Source: an uncultured Sphingomonadaceae bacterium (GTDB lineage: Bacteria; Pseudomonadota; Alphaproteobacteria; Sphingomonadales; Sphingomonadaceae). Taken from it: a stretch of DNA of 64,000 nucleotides. The notes beneath the pieces are model-generated. The model did not search any database and was not told where the DNA came from. It was given only the letters and a program-made list of their open reading frames with translations. Positions 1-8,228 of the stretch are shown here, piece after piece. Each line of letters begins with the position of its first letter. Position 1 is the stretch's first letter. The position numbers and the translations under genes were made by a program. The stretch lies in the NCBI GenBank assembly GCA_947497085.1, contig CANMFE010000002.1, forward strand, positions 496,001-560,000. The letters are read 5' to 3'.

Positions 1-468
1 GAAGAACATCTGGCGCGTTTCAAGGCCGACCATGATGATTATTCGGATATCCTGCTGAAAGCGCTGGCCGACCGGCTGGCTGAGGCTTTTGCCGAGCGGA
101 TGCACCAGCATGTCCGTACAGAGCTGTGGGACTATGCAGCGGGGGAGCAGCTTACCAATGAAGCGTTGATAAAGGAAAAATATCGCGGCATTCGTCCGGC
201 ACCCGGCTATCCAGCCTGTCCCGACCATAGCCAGAAGCCGCTTTTGTTCGATATGCTGGACGCGACCGCCAATACCGGCATTACCCTCACCGAAAGTTTT
301 GCGATGGTGCCGACAGCCGCAGTGAGCGGTTTCTATTTTGGCCACCCCCAATCCGAATATTTCGGCGTGGCGCGCGTTGGCGAAGACCAGCTTACCGAAT
401 ATGCGGACCGGCGCGGTGTGGATATGGATACCGCCCGGCGATGGCTGCGTCCGAACCTGGATGGGTGA
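1..468 (+). CDS. metH: Methionine synthase (B12-dependent), C-terminal part
   Basis: This is the 3' end of a gene cut by the left edge of the window; reading frame 1 is open from base 1 to a TGA at 466-468 (155 codons). The fragment matches the reactivation domain of cobalamin-dependent methionine synthase, which binds S-adenosylmethionine and remethylates the cofactor after accidental oxidation. The AdoMet-binding pattern R-x-x-x-G-Y is visible as RPAPGY followed by PACPDH, and the domain ends with the family-typical segment [20 protein letters not shown]. Nothing can be said about the B12, folate or homocysteine domains, which lie outside the window. A long hairpin repeat follows 15 bases after the stop. 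Confidence 0.93.
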   Translation, partial: EEHLARFKADHDDYSDILLKALADRLAEAFAERMHQHVRTELWDYAAGEQLTNEALIKEKYRGIRPAPGYPACPDHSQKPLLFDMLDATANTGITLTESFAMVPTAAVSGFYFGHPQSEYFGVARVGEDQLTEYADRRGVDMDTARRWLRPNLDG

Positions 469-483
469 TTTTCTGGTTTGATT

Positions 484-670
484 GCCTCACGGCTATTTTC
501 GCTGCGCGAAAGCCTGCGAGAACGCGGTACCAGCCCTCTCCCCCGCCCAACCTCCCGATATACTAGTGGTATTACACTATCGGGAGGTTGGGCGGGGGAG
601 AGGGCTGGTACCGCCTCATGCCCGAGAGGGCATCAAATAAAGACATGAGCGAGAGCGAACAAAAAGAATC
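484..670. repeat. Hairpin repeat family, copy 1
   Basis: Palindromic intergenic element with related copies near 36041 and 38015. From left to right it has a small hairpin (TTTCGC 497-502, GCGAAA 506-511), a long perfect stem of 37 bases (524-560 with 578-614) around a 17-base loop beginning TACTAG and ending TACAC, a third short hairpin (ATGCCC-GAGA-GGGCAT, 618-633) and a tail with GAGCGAGAGCGAAC. It lies just after metH and could act as a terminator or an mRNA-stabilising structure, but it has no U-run. Its function is unknown. Confidence 0.85.
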
Positions 671-684
671 CACCCATCCAGCAC

Positions 685-750
685 TCCTGCGCAAGCAGGA
701 GTCCAGAGCAGCCTTGCGCATCACCGCTCTGGATTCCTGCTTTCGCAGGA
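685..750. repeat. 25-bp inverted repeat, dispersed-repeat type
   Basis: Arms at 685-709 and 726-750 are reverse complements with two mismatches around a 16-base spacer. Each arm itself carries a smaller palindrome (TCCTGC...GCAGGA). The same core, CTGC-TTTCGCAGG, recurs in the direct repeats at 38341-38471. It ends 25 bases before the start of the following gene. This type of short palindromic repeat is common between genes in alphaproteobacteria; no function is assigned. Confidence 0.8.
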
Positions 751-775
751 ATGCGAATGGCGCTATGCTCCGTCC

Positions 776-1336
776 ATGGCCGAATTTTTTGATGCACTGG
801 ATGAAAAGCACCGTGATTTTATTGCGCAGCAGCCCATGTTTTTTGTCGCGACTGCCGCCGAAGGTGCGCGGATCAACCTTAGCCCCAAGGGGTACGATGC
901 GTTTCGCGTCATTGCACCGGACCGTGCCGCCTATCTTGACCTGGGCGGGTCGGGCAATGAAACCCATGCGCACGCCATTGCCGATGGCCGCATCACGGTC
1001 ATGTTCTGCAATTTTGCAAACCCTGCGCTGATATTGCGCATCTATGGCCGCGCGATGCCGGTGCTCCCGGATGATGCGAAATGGGAAGAGCTGTCGGCGC
1101 ATTTTGAACTCCTTCCGGGCACGCGGCAGATTTTCGATATTGCGGTGGAAAGCATACAGACAAGCTGCGGCTATGGCGTTCCGTATATGGAGCTGAAAGG
1201 CGAGCGCAGCACTTTGGTGAAATACCATGCGAGAGCGGACGCGGATGCCTGGACCGAAAAGATGAAAGGCCGGACGAAGAGCATTGATGGCCTGCCGGTC
1301 ACGCCGCCCACACGTTATTTTGGACCGGACAGCTAA
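776..1336 (+). CDS. Pyridoxamine 5'-phosphate oxidase-like flavin-binding protein
   Basis: A 186-residue protein with the split-barrel layout of the PNPOx/FMN-binding superfamily. The early segment FVATAAEGARINLSPKGYDAF and the central YLDLGGSGNETHAH resemble the group annotated as pyridoxamine 5'-phosphate oxidase family proteins, many of which are flavin reductases or of unknown substrate rather than true PdxH. No signal peptide or membrane segment is seen, so it should be cytoplasmic. The stop codon overlaps the next start by one base (TAATG at 1334-1338), and the third gene overlaps in turn, suggesting a three-gene operon with the DUF2007 and patatin-like genes. The ATG at 776 has no strong ribosome binding site. 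Family is likely, reaction unknown. Confidence 0.8.
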   Translation: MAEFFDALDEKHRDFIAQQPMFFVATAAEGARINLSPKGYDAFRVIAPDRAAYLDLGGSGNETHAHAIADGRITVMFCNFANPALILRIYGRAMPVLPDDAKWEELSAHFELLPGTRQIFDIAVESIQTSCGYGVPYMELKGERSTLVKYHARADADAWTEKMKGRTKSIDGLPVTPPTRYFGPDS

Positions 1337-1554
1337 TGGCTCTTGTCGAACTCGCCCGTTATCCGAATAATATGGAGGCGCATATCGTGCAGGGTCGGCT
1401 CGAAGCGGCGGGTGTGCATGCTGTCTGTTTTGATGCGGGCATGAATATCGCCGAAAGTGTCGGCATCATGATCCCGGTGCGCGTCATGGTGCTGGATGAA
1501 GACCTGGAAGTGGCGCGTGCCATACTTGCCGAAGAACCGGAATCGCTTTCATGA
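1336..1554 (+). CDS. DUF2007 domain small protein
   Basis: A 72-residue protein matching the DUF2007 (putative signal-transducing) family in length and pattern. It opens with a VELARYPNNMEAHIVQGRLEA-like stretch, a ferredoxin-like fold in which the first helix is often described as sitting over a small ligand site, and ends with an acidic tail (AEEPESLS). It starts inside the stop codon of the PNPOx-like gene and overlaps the patatin-like gene by four bases (ATGA at 1551-1554), so the three are probably translated in series. DUF2007 proteins have no agreed function; linkage to a lipid hydrolase is the only contextual clue here. Confidence 0.8.
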   Translation: MALVELARYPNNMEAHIVQGRLEAAGVHAVCFDAGMNIAESVGIMIPVRVMVLDEDLEVARAILAEEPESLS

Positions 1555-2366
1555 AGATTACGCTGGCATTGGGCGGCGGTGCCGGGCTGGGCTGGGCGCA
1601 TATCGGTGTTATCAAGACGCTGGAAGCCGCTGGCATAGAAATCGCGGCCATGTCGGGCACATCCATCGGTGCCATAACCGCCAGCTGCGTGGCGGCGGGC
1701 AAGATGGATGAACTGGAGGAAATGGCGCTTTCCACCAATTTGCGCCAGATGATAAAATTTATCGACCCCACGATCAGCCGCGGCGCGTTTTTTGGCGGAA
1801 AAATTGTCGAGAATGAACTGACAAAGCATCTGGGCGATATGGCATTTGCGGATCTGCCCATACCAATCTCTGTCGTGGCGGCCGACCTGATTACGGGTGA
1901 TACGGTGATATTGGACGAAGGCCCGCTCGTGCCCGCGGTGCGCGCGTCCATGTCGCTGCCCGGCATATTCAAGCCGGTAAGGATCGGCGACAAATTGCTG
2001 GTCGATGGCGGCGCGGCGATCCCTGTGCCGGTCACGCCCGCCAAAAAACTCGCGCCAGGATTGCCGTGTGTCGCGATCAGCCTGCAGAATGATTATCTCA
2101 ACCGTGCGCGGGGGGCGGGGATTGAAAAAGCCGATGCGCCGCTGCCCGGCAGCATCTCGGTTGTGAAGGCATCGGTCGGTTTGTCGCTTGCCAACCTGGC
2201 CGCATACTCCATTGCTCTTGATCCGCCCGAAGTTCTGCTCAATCTGCCCGTGGGCCATATTGATATCCAGAATTTTACCCGTGCGGAAGAACTGATCGAG
2301 ATCGGTAACCGGGAGACCGAAAAAGCCTTGCCCGAGATTCTGGCAGCCATTGCTGCAGCGCAATAA
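1551..2366 (+). CDS. Patatin-like phospholipase (RssA type)
   Basis: A 271-residue patatin-family lipid acyl hydrolase. The oxyanion loop is GGGAGLG (residues 8-14), the nucleophile is Ser38 in GTSIGA, the RASxSxPGxF element is at 131-140, and the catalytic Asp152 sits in DGG. Ser-Asp dyad and loop are therefore intact. There is no signal peptide, so it probably acts on membrane lipids from the cytoplasmic side. It resembles E. coli RssA-type proteins in size. It overlaps DUF2007 by four bases. Substrate cannot be told from sequence. No clear terminator precedes the nitrogen-regulated glnK promoter 115 bases downstream. Confidence 0.9.
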   Translation: MKITLALGGGAGLGWAHIGVIKTLEAAGIEIAAMSGTSIGAITASCVAAGKMDELEEMALSTNLRQMIKFIDPTISRGAFFGGKIVENELTKHLGDMAFADLPIPISVVAADLITGDTVILDEGPLVPAVRASMSLPGIFKPVRIGDKLLVDGGAAIPVPVTPAKKLAPGLPCVAISLQNDYLNRARGAGIEKADAPLPGSISVVKASVGLSLANLAAYSIALDPPEVLLNLPVGHIDIQNFTRAEELIEIGNRETEKALPEILAAIAAAQ

Positions 2367-2399
2367 ATCCTGCCCTGTTTTTATGCAGCCATGCTTTTT

Positions 2400-2416
2400 T
2401 GCCTAAAAATTAGGCG
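2400..2416 (+). promoter_or_regulatory. Palindrome, possible NtrC-type activator site
   Basis: The perfect 6-base inverted repeat GCCTAA-AAA-TTAGGC lies about 100 bases before the predicted glnK start point. With the T before it, it reads TGC-N11-GCG, one base from the outer TGC-N11-GCA spacing known for NtrC sites, although the inner bases differ. An upstream activator site is expected for a sigma-54 promoter. It could instead be a weak terminator of the patatin-like gene. Confidence 0.3.
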
Positions 2417-2480
2417 CGCTGAAAACAGTTTCATATAATTTTATTGCTCAAAACCCCCAATTTCCATGTTTTTCTATGGA

Positions 2481-2498
2481 TTGGCATGCCCCTTGCTT
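2481..2498 (+). promoter_or_regulatory. Sigma-54 promoter of glnK-amtB
   Basis: The sequence TTGGCATGCCCCTTGCTT has GG at 2483-2484 and GC at 2495-2496 with exactly ten bases between, matching the -24/-12 consensus TGGCAY-N5-TTGCW. Transcription would begin near 2508, leaving a leader of about 45 bases before glnK. Nitrogen-limited expression through NtrC and sigma-54 is known for glnK-amtB in many proteobacteria, and rpoN is in this window. Confidence 0.85.
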
Positions 2499-2551
2499 TG
2501 TGTATCGGACAACGCAGTTCGTAACAGAGGCAATCCGCAACAGGGGGCAGG

Positions 2552-2890
2552 ATGAAATATATAATTGCCATAATTAAACCGTTCCGGCTCGATGATGTAC
2601 GCGAGGCGCTCACCAATCTGGGCGTGGCTGGCATGACCGTATCAGAGGTGAAGGGTTTCGGCCGGCAAAAAGGCCAGACCGAAACATATCGCGGCGCAGA
2701 ATACGCCACCAACATGGTGCCGAAAGTGAAAATTGAAGTCGCAGCCAGTGACGAGCTTGCGCCGCAGATAGTCGAAACAGTGACATCCGCTGCGCATAGC
2801 GGTGCGATCGGGGATGGAAAAATTTTCGTGCTCGACCTGGGTGCGGCGACGCGCATCCGCACGGGCGAAAATGGTGATACCGCGCTTTAG
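2552..2890 (+). CDS. glnK: PII nitrogen regulatory protein GlnK/GlnB
   Basis: A 112-residue PII signalling protein. The trimer-forming core, the T-loop with Tyr51 in YRGAEY (the residue uridylylated by GlnD) and the C-terminal GDGKIFVLDLGAATRIRTGE segment that binds ATP/ADP are all present at standard positions. PII senses 2-oxoglutarate and adenylate charge and controls nitrogen enzymes and the ammonium channel. The gene lies 20 bases before amtB, behind a sigma-54 promoter, which is the classic glnK-amtB arrangement, so glnK is preferred over glnB as the name. Its modifying enzyme GlnD is encoded at 24600-27362. Confidence 0.96.
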   Translation: MKYIIAIIKPFRLDDVREALTNLGVAGMTVSEVKGFGRQKGQTETYRGAEYATNMVPKVKIEVAASDELAPQIVETVTSAAHSGAIGDGKIFVLDLGAATRIRTGENGDTAL

Positions 2891-2910
2891 GCGCCGAGGA
2901 ATAGAAGGAA

Positions 2911-4245
2911 ATGAATATGCGAAAGCAAATGGGAATTTTGGGTATGGTGGTTGCGGCTTTTGCCGCTGTGCCGGTACGGGCCCAGGAAGTGGTGGAGGCT
3001 GCTGCCCCGGTCGTCGACAAGGGCGACACTGCCTGGATGATGGTGGCCACGGTGCTGGTCATGGCGATGATCGTGCCGGGTCTGGCGCTATTCTATGGCG
3101 GGCTGGTGCGTACCAAGAATATGCTGTCGGTGCTGACACAGATACTCGCCGTGGCGGCACTCGCAATGGTGATATGGATCCTTTATGGCTACAGCATCAC
3201 CTTTGGCGGCACCGGCAACGCTTTTTATGATGGTTTTGACAAGATCTTCCTGAACGGTGTTGGCAAGGATTCGCTGGCTGACACGTTCAGTGACGGTTTC
3301 AAGATACCCGAATATGTTTTTATCGCGTTCCAGATGACATTTGCGGCCATTACCGTGTCACTGGTTGTGGGCGGGCTAGTCGAGCGGATGAAATTTTCCG
3401 CACTCATGGTGTTTGCCGCGGTCTGGCTCACCATTGTCTATTTTCCGATTGCGCATATGGTCTGGGATGGCGAAGGCTATATCCTGAACCAGTGGGAAGC
3501 GTTTGATTTTGCCGGCGGCACGGTGGTACACATTAACGCAGGTGTATCTGCGCTGGTCGGCGCGCTGATCATCGGCAAGCGTGTAGGGTATCAGAAAGAC
3601 GTGATGGCCCCGCATTCGCTGACCATGACACTGATCGGCACCGGACTACTCTGGGTGGGCTGGTTCGGTTTCAACGCGGGCTCTGCGCTGGAAGCAAATG
3701 GTGATGCCGCGCTGGCCATGATCAATACATTTGCGGCAACCGCTGGCGGCGTATTATTCTGGATGCTGACCGAGCGCGCATTTGGACATAAGGGTTCATT
3801 GCTGGGCGCATGTTCCGGTGCGATTGCGGGGCTGGTGGCGATAACGCCTGCGGCGGGTAATTCGGGACCTGCGGGTGCGATCCTGCTGGGCGGTATTGCC
3901 GCGATCGCCTGCTGCTGGTTCGTGATGCGCCTGAAACCGAAAATGGGGTTTGATGACAGCCTGGATGCTTTTGGTATCCATGGGCTGGGCGGCATTATTG
4001 GCTCGGTCGGTGTTGCGGTTGTCAATCTGGGTGTTTTGGGCGGTCAGGGTGATGAAAGCTATATGCTGGGCGACCAGTTTATCAGGCAGGTCGTATCCGT
4101 CATCATCGCTATTGTGTGGGCCGCAGTGGGTTCCGCCATCGCCTTTACCATCGCAAAGCTGGTCACGGGACTGCGCGTTACAGAGGAAGTCGAGCGTGAA
4201 GGGCTGGACCTCGGAGAGCATGGCGAGCGCGCCTATAATTACTGA
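2911..4245 (+). CDS. amtB: Ammonium transporter AmtB
   Basis: A 444-residue ammonium channel of the Amt/Mep/Rh family. A signal sequence (residues 1-25, ending VRAQ) is followed by eleven predicted membrane spans. The twin pore histidines are His207 in VVHINAG and His357 in FGIHGLGG. The purine-like run GAAGG sits directly before the ATG at 2911; a second ATG at 2917 has better spacing from it and may be the true start. The protein imports ammonium under nitrogen limitation and is blocked by unmodified GlnK, encoded just upstream. A strong terminator follows. Confidence 0.96.
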   Translation: MNMRKQMGILGMVVAAFAAVPVRAQEVVEAAAPVVDKGDTAWMMVATVLVMAMIVPGLALFYGGLVRTKNMLSVLTQILAVAALAMVIWILYGYSITFGGTGNAFYDGFDKIFLNGVGKDSLADTFSDGFKIPEYVFIAFQMTFAAITVSLVVGGLVERMKFSALMVFAAVWLTIVYFPIAHMVWDGEGYILNQWEAFDFAGGTVVHINAGVSALVGALIIGKRVGYQKDVMAPHSLTMTLIGTGLLWVGWFGFNAGSALEANGDAALAMINTFAATAGGVLFWMLTERAFGHKGSLLGACSGAIAGLVAITPAAGNSGPAGAILLGGIAAIACCWFVMRLKPKMGFDDSLDAFGIHGLGGIIGSVGVAVVNLGVLGGQGDESYMLGDQFIRQVVSVIIAIVWAAVGSAIAFTIAKLVTGLRVTEEVEREGLDLGEHGERAYNY

Positions 4246-4313
4246 CGAAATTGGATAGTGGGCCATAAGCGCGCACATTCCTCGAGGTGTTCCTCCTGCG
4301 AACTGACACCTAA

Positions 4314-4347
4314 GGCCGGGGCGGCGACGCTCCGGCCATTTTTTATT
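4314..4347 (+). terminator. Rho-independent terminator of glnK-amtB
   Basis: A nine-pair stem (GGCCGGGGC 4314-4322 with GCTCCGGCC 4329-4337, one G-U pair) and a six-base loop are followed by ATTTTTTATTTT. It lies about 70 bases after the amtB stop and isolates this operon from the TonB-receptor gene. Confidence 0.85.
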
Positions 4348-4486
4348 TTCCCTGATAGGTGAATGGGTTGATAAAAATACAACACAATGGAAAAATGTAA
4401 AATAATGTAAGCGATTAATCTTGATTAACGCCCAAATGGCGCACTAGCATCGCCGCACAAATATATAATATTGGGAGGAAATCGTT

Positions 4487-6907
4487 ATGTTACAGTCACA
4501 AAAGTACCGCTCTTTTATGAAATCGCTTGCCTTTTCCGGTGTTTCCGCACTGGCGCTGACAGCTATGGCCGCGCCCGCCTACGCGCAGGATGCAGATGCG
4601 GATCAAGCCAATGATGACAGCAATGTCATTATCGTGACCGCGACAAAACGCGATTCCTCCATCAAGGATGTGCCGTTTTCCATCAATGCGCAGACGCAGG
4701 AAGACATCCAGCGCAGCGGTTCCACCAACCTTGAAGATATTTCGCGTAACGTTGCGGGTCTGTCGATCCAGAATCTTGGGCCCGGCCAAAGCCAGGTGTC
4801 GGTACGCGGCGTTTCTGCAGGGCAGATTGTACGCGACCAGCCCGGCGTGAAAGAGCAGGTCGGTGTCTATCTCGACGAATCGGTTATCTCGCTTTCGCTG
4901 TTCACGCCTGATCTCGACCTGTTTGACCTGAACCGTGTGGAAACTCTGCGCGGGCCGCAAGGCACACTATTTGGCTCGGGGTCTGTTGGCGGCACGGTGC
5001 GTTACATTACCAACCAGCCACAACTGGGCATTGTGGAAGGATCTGTAGAAGGCAATGTAAACCTGGTGGATGGCGATGATTTTGGCGGTTCTTTAAAAGG
5101 CATGGTCAATCTGCCGCTGGGTACCGGTGGCGCGGTTCGGCTGGTCGGTTACTACACCCGTTATGGCGGTTTCATCAATGCACTGGGTGAAAACGGTTCT
5201 GTCAGGGAAGACGTAAATGATGGTGAACGTTATGGCGGCAGGATTGCAGTGGCGTTTGAGCCTGGGCCGGGCGTTACAATCACGCCGCGCCTGATATACC
5301 AGAAAATCGAAACAAACGGTTTCAACCGTCAGGAGGTTTTTAATCTTTACGCCAATCCTTTCACGACAACGCGCCCGACGGTGAATTTCGATGAGCGTGA
5401 ACAATATCTTTTGCTGGAAGAAGGTTTTGAGGATGAAACCACCATTGGTGACCTGACGGTCAATGCGGCCTGGGATGGTGTCGCGTTGACGTCGGTGACC
5501 AGCTACACCTATCGTGATATCCTTGTCAGCCGCGATGCCAGCGCGCTGACCGGGTCGGTATCTGTTGATCTTGGCTATCCTGATGCAGCTGTGCTGCTGC
5601 CATCAAACTTGCGTGATACGACCAAGGTGAAGTCGTTCACGCAGGAAATCAGGCTCGCTTCGGATTATGATTCCCCCTTCCAATGGGTGATTGGCGGGTT
5701 TTATGCCAATACCAAGCGCACCTATGCCCAGCGGCTGCCAACCCCGGGTTATGACGTATTCACCGATGCGATACTGGGAGACGGGACAGCGGCGGCAACA
5801 AATGGCAGCTATGGCCCGGATTCTCCTTATAATGCTGACTTGCCATACGATCTGGCGCAGCTCGCCTTTTTCGGCGAGGGAACTTACGACCTTACCGATG
5901 CTTTTCATGTGACAGTTGGCGCACGTTATTATGACTATGCCGAGCAGCGACGCTTTACTTCTGGTGGGCTGTTTTCGAACAGCGATGACCAGCGTGACAA
6001 GACAAAGTCCAGCGGTGTTACGCCGCGTGTGCTGCTCGCATATGATGTCAGTGATGAGATCACCCTTAATGCGCAGGCGTCAAAAGGTTTTCGTCTTGGC
6101 GGTGTGAATGACCCACTTAATCTTGATCTTTGTGAAGGCGGAGCGACAGGACCAGACGCTAGAATTTTTGGCGGTTTTCAGGACTATGATGATGAAACAC
6201 TCTGGAACTATGAGGCTGGTGTTAAGGTACAGACAGGAAATTTCAGCCTCAATGCGGCCGGTTTCTACACAGACATAAAGAACCTTCAGGTAACCCTGGA
6301 TGCAGGCACCTGCTCGTCACGTGTTGTTTTCAACGCGCCAAAAGCGCACACGGTCGGGTTGGAGTTTGAAACAACCGTTTCGCCAACAGACGGCCTGGCC
6401 TTTGGTATTTCGGGCAGTTATGTCGAGGCAGAGTTTGACTCTACGGTCAGGGATAGTACCGGCGCTGTTTTGGGCGGGGTGCGTGAAGGCAATCGCCTGC
6501 CATCCGTGCCGAAATTCCAGATTTCCGGCAATGCTTCCTACAGCTTCCCGATCGGCGAGGGTGCAGAAGCCTATTTTTCAGGCTCGGTTCAACATGTGGG
6601 CAGCCGCTTTACACAGCCAAGCGACCAGGAAAACAACCCGCGCAGCTTTGTCTCCGGGCTTGCATTTGGCGGTGCACCCGGAACGGATGCGACCGTCGTC
6701 AATCTGAAACTGCCCTCCTATGAAGTCGTCAACCTGAGCGCAGGCATCGACTTTGACAGCGGGCTGTCAGTGATCGCCTATGTCAACAATCTGCTTGATG
6801 AAAATGCGTTGCTGTCATTTGACCGTGAACGTGGTGGCCGGGCGCGCTTGGCATTCACTACTAACCAACCGCGCACATTTGGCCTGACTGTCCGTCAGGA
6901 CTTCTGA
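4487..6907 (+). CDS. TonB-dependent outer-membrane receptor
   Basis: An 806-residue TonB-dependent receptor. It has a signal peptide ending AYAQ (about residue 34), a TonB-box-like stretch IIVTATKRD, a plug domain (roughly 60-180) with the typical VETLRGPQGTLFGSGSVGG motif, and a long beta-barrel ending in phenylalanine (VRQDF), the outer-membrane insertion signature. A good ribosome binding site (GGGAGG) precedes the ATG. The closest style is the large sphingomonad receptor group with unknown, often carbohydrate or aromatic, ligands. Neither a siderophore gene nor a regulator is adjacent; the following secreted serine hydrolase could process an imported compound, but that is a guess. Confidence 0.92.
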   Translation: MLQSQKYRSFMKSLAFSGVSALALTAMAAPAYAQDADADQANDDSNVIIVTATKRDSSIKDVPFSINAQTQEDIQRSGSTNLEDISRNVAGLSIQNLGPGQSQVSVRGVSAGQIVRDQPGVKEQVGVYLDESVISLSLFTPDLDLFDLNRVETLRGPQGTLFGSGSVGGTVRYITNQPQLGIVEGSVEGNVNLVDGDDFGGSLKGMVNLPLGTGGAVRLVGYYTRYGGFINALGENGSVREDVNDGERYGGRIAVAFEPGPGVTITPRLIYQKIETNGFNRQEVFNLYANPFTTTRPTVNFDEREQYLLLEEGFEDETTIGDLTVNAAWDGVALTSVTSYTYRDILVSRDASALTGSVSVDLGYPDAAVLLPSNLRDTTKVKSFTQEIRLASDYDSPFQWVIGGFYANTKRTYAQRLPTPGYDVFTDAILGDGTAAATNGSYGPDSPYNADLPYDLAQLAFFGEGTYDLTDAFHVTVGARYYDYAEQRRFTSGGLFSNSDDQRDKTKSSGVTPRVLLAYDVSDEITLNAQASKGFRLGGVNDPLNLDLCEGGATGPDARIFGGFQDYDDETLWNYEAGVKVQTGNFSLNAAGFYTDIKNLQVTLDAGTCSSRVVFNAPKAHTVGLEFETTVSPTDGLAFGISGSYVEAEFDSTVRDSTGAVLGGVREGNRLPSVPKFQISGNASYSFPIGEGAEAYFSGSVQHVGSRFTQPSDQENNPRSFVSGLAFGGAPGTDATVVNLKLPSYEVVNLSAGIDFDSGLSVIAYVNNLLDENALLSFDRERGGRARLAFTTNQPRTFGLTVRQDF

Positions 6908-6925
6908 GGCTTCAACATTGTCAGT

Positions 6926-6959
6926 GAGTAGGGCCGGGGCGAAAGTTCCGGCCCTACTC
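6926..6959 (+). terminator. Strong hairpin after the TonB receptor gene
   Basis: A perfect twelve-pair stem (GAGTAGGGCCGG 6926-6937, CCGGCCCTACTC 6948-6959) with a ten-base loop lies 18 bases after the stop. There is no clear U-run, so it may be a weak terminator or a 3'-end stabiliser. Confidence 0.55.
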
Positions 6960-6977
6960 ATATGTGCATAATATAAA

Positions 6978-7012
6978 TTGACAAACTGTGTTATATCAAT
7001 AACACAGTTTGT
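6978..7012 (+). promoter_or_regulatory. Perfect 14-bp palindrome overlapping a promoter-like site
   Basis: ACAAACTGTGTTAT (6981-6994) and its exact reverse complement (6999-7012) flank the spacer ATCA. A TTGACA hexamer (6978-6983) overlaps the left arm, and TAACAC (7000-7005) lies 16 bases further on, so a dimeric repressor bound here would block RNA polymerase. The serine hydrolase gene starts 21 bases downstream. The half-site length fits TetR- or MarR-type operators, but no such regulator gene is adjacent. Confidence 0.6.
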
Positions 7013-7033
7013 GGGCACGGGAAGGAGACAGAT

Positions 7034-8188
7034 ATGAAAATCCCAAAAACCTCTTTTCTCATGTCATTGCTGCTTGCCTCTGGCTGGGTGCAGAACAGTG
7101 CGGCCACGGAACTGGCAACAGTCGAGGCAGTTGTTTCCGCACAGGACCTGAATCAAAAAGTGAAGCTCCATGTTCAAAAATGGGCAGCGGAAAATAACTT
7201 TAATGGTGTCATAAAGCTGCGGACACATGGCATTTCAGACTTCACTTACGTGGCTGGTAGTGCAGAAAAAGATACAGGCCGCGAGCTGAATCACGACTCT
7301 GTGTTCCAGACAGGTTCGGTGGGAAAGCTTCTTGCTTCAGCTGCGGTTTTTGTGCTTGCTGAAAAAGGGGTTCTTGACATTGACGCGCCGATTTCACGTT
7401 ATCTTCCCGAATATCGCCGCGACATTGGCGACAAACTGACATTGGCGCATCTTCTATCCAACCGCTCCGGTCTCTCCGATGAAGAGTATAGGCGGGCCAT
7501 GGGTAAAATGATCAGTGGTCTGCAACAGGATCCTTCAGCCACCATAGATTCGCTGGGATATGGCTTCGGTGTAGGTGAGGGTATAAAAAGATATGCGAAT
7601 GGAGATCTGAAATTCGAACCAGGCGAACGGTTTGACTATGTGAACAGCAACTGGATCTTTGTGCATCATATATTGGAAAGAGTCACGGGTAAGCCGATGC
7701 GACAGGTGCTTAGAGAATATGTTTTTGCGCCTGCGGACATGCGCGCAAGTGGCAGTTTTACAGGAAGCCTGAACAAAGATGGTGCAGTTATTGCAAATGC
7801 TGCGATCGGCTTTAATGCAAATGGCTCGATAAAGACTGACTATCCTTTACCGCCATTCATTGGTGGCGGCACCTATGTCAATGCCCCGGATATGCTGTCA
7901 TTCATGTCTGCGCTATATTCGGGCAAGCTGTTCGGGAAAGCAGGCTTGAAGCGCTTTTCGAAGGTGCAGACTGCAGAAGAGGATTATGCGTTTGGCGGTC
8001 GTGTAAAGCATATTGATGGGAAGGCATATTCCTGGCAATCCGGTTCCAATGGCGCGACAAAGATGGTTGCCGTCCATAAAATAGAAGGCGGTTTCAGTTT
8101 TGTGGCACTGTCAAATTTTGCACAGGACCAGGGCAGCATGTTCGCACTGGCGAAGACACTGGAACAGTTGGTGAAAAATCAGCAATAG
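7034..8188 (+). CDS. Secreted serine hydrolase, beta-lactamase/esterase family
   Basis: A 384-residue protein of the class C beta-lactamase-like family (penicillin-binding protein/esterase fold). It has an N-terminal signal peptide (about 1-24), the nucleophile motif S-x-x-K as SVGK (Ser95, Lys98), and the second motif Y-x-N as YVN (202-204). The usual third motif (KTG or HxG) appears to be WQSG near the C terminus, as in esterase-like members. It should be periplasmic. Ribosome binding site GGGAAGGAG is well placed. The substrate is unknown: EstB-like esterase, D-aminopeptidase and transpeptidase activities occur in this family. The palindrome just upstream implies specific regulation. Confidence 0.87.
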   Translation: MKIPKTSFLMSLLLASGWVQNSAATELATVEAVVSAQDLNQKVKLHVQKWAAENNFNGVIKLRTHGISDFTYVAGSAEKDTGRELNHDSVFQTGSVGKLLASAAVFVLAEKGVLDIDAPISRYLPEYRRDIGDKLTLAHLLSNRSGLSDEEYRRAMGKMISGLQQDPSATIDSLGYGFGVGEGIKRYANGDLKFEPGERFDYVNSNWIFVHHILERVTGKPMRQVLREYVFAPADMRASGSFTGSLNKDGAVIANAAIGFNANGSIKTDYPLPPFIGGGTYVNAPDMLSFMSALYSGKLFGKAGLKRFSKVQTAEEDYAFGGRVKHIDGKAYSWQSGSNGATKMVAVHKIEGGFSFVALSNFAQDQGSMFALAKTLEQLVKNQQ

Positions 8189-8228
8189 AGCTTGATTCAC
8201 CTCCGGCAGGTGGCAGGCATGGGTTGCA

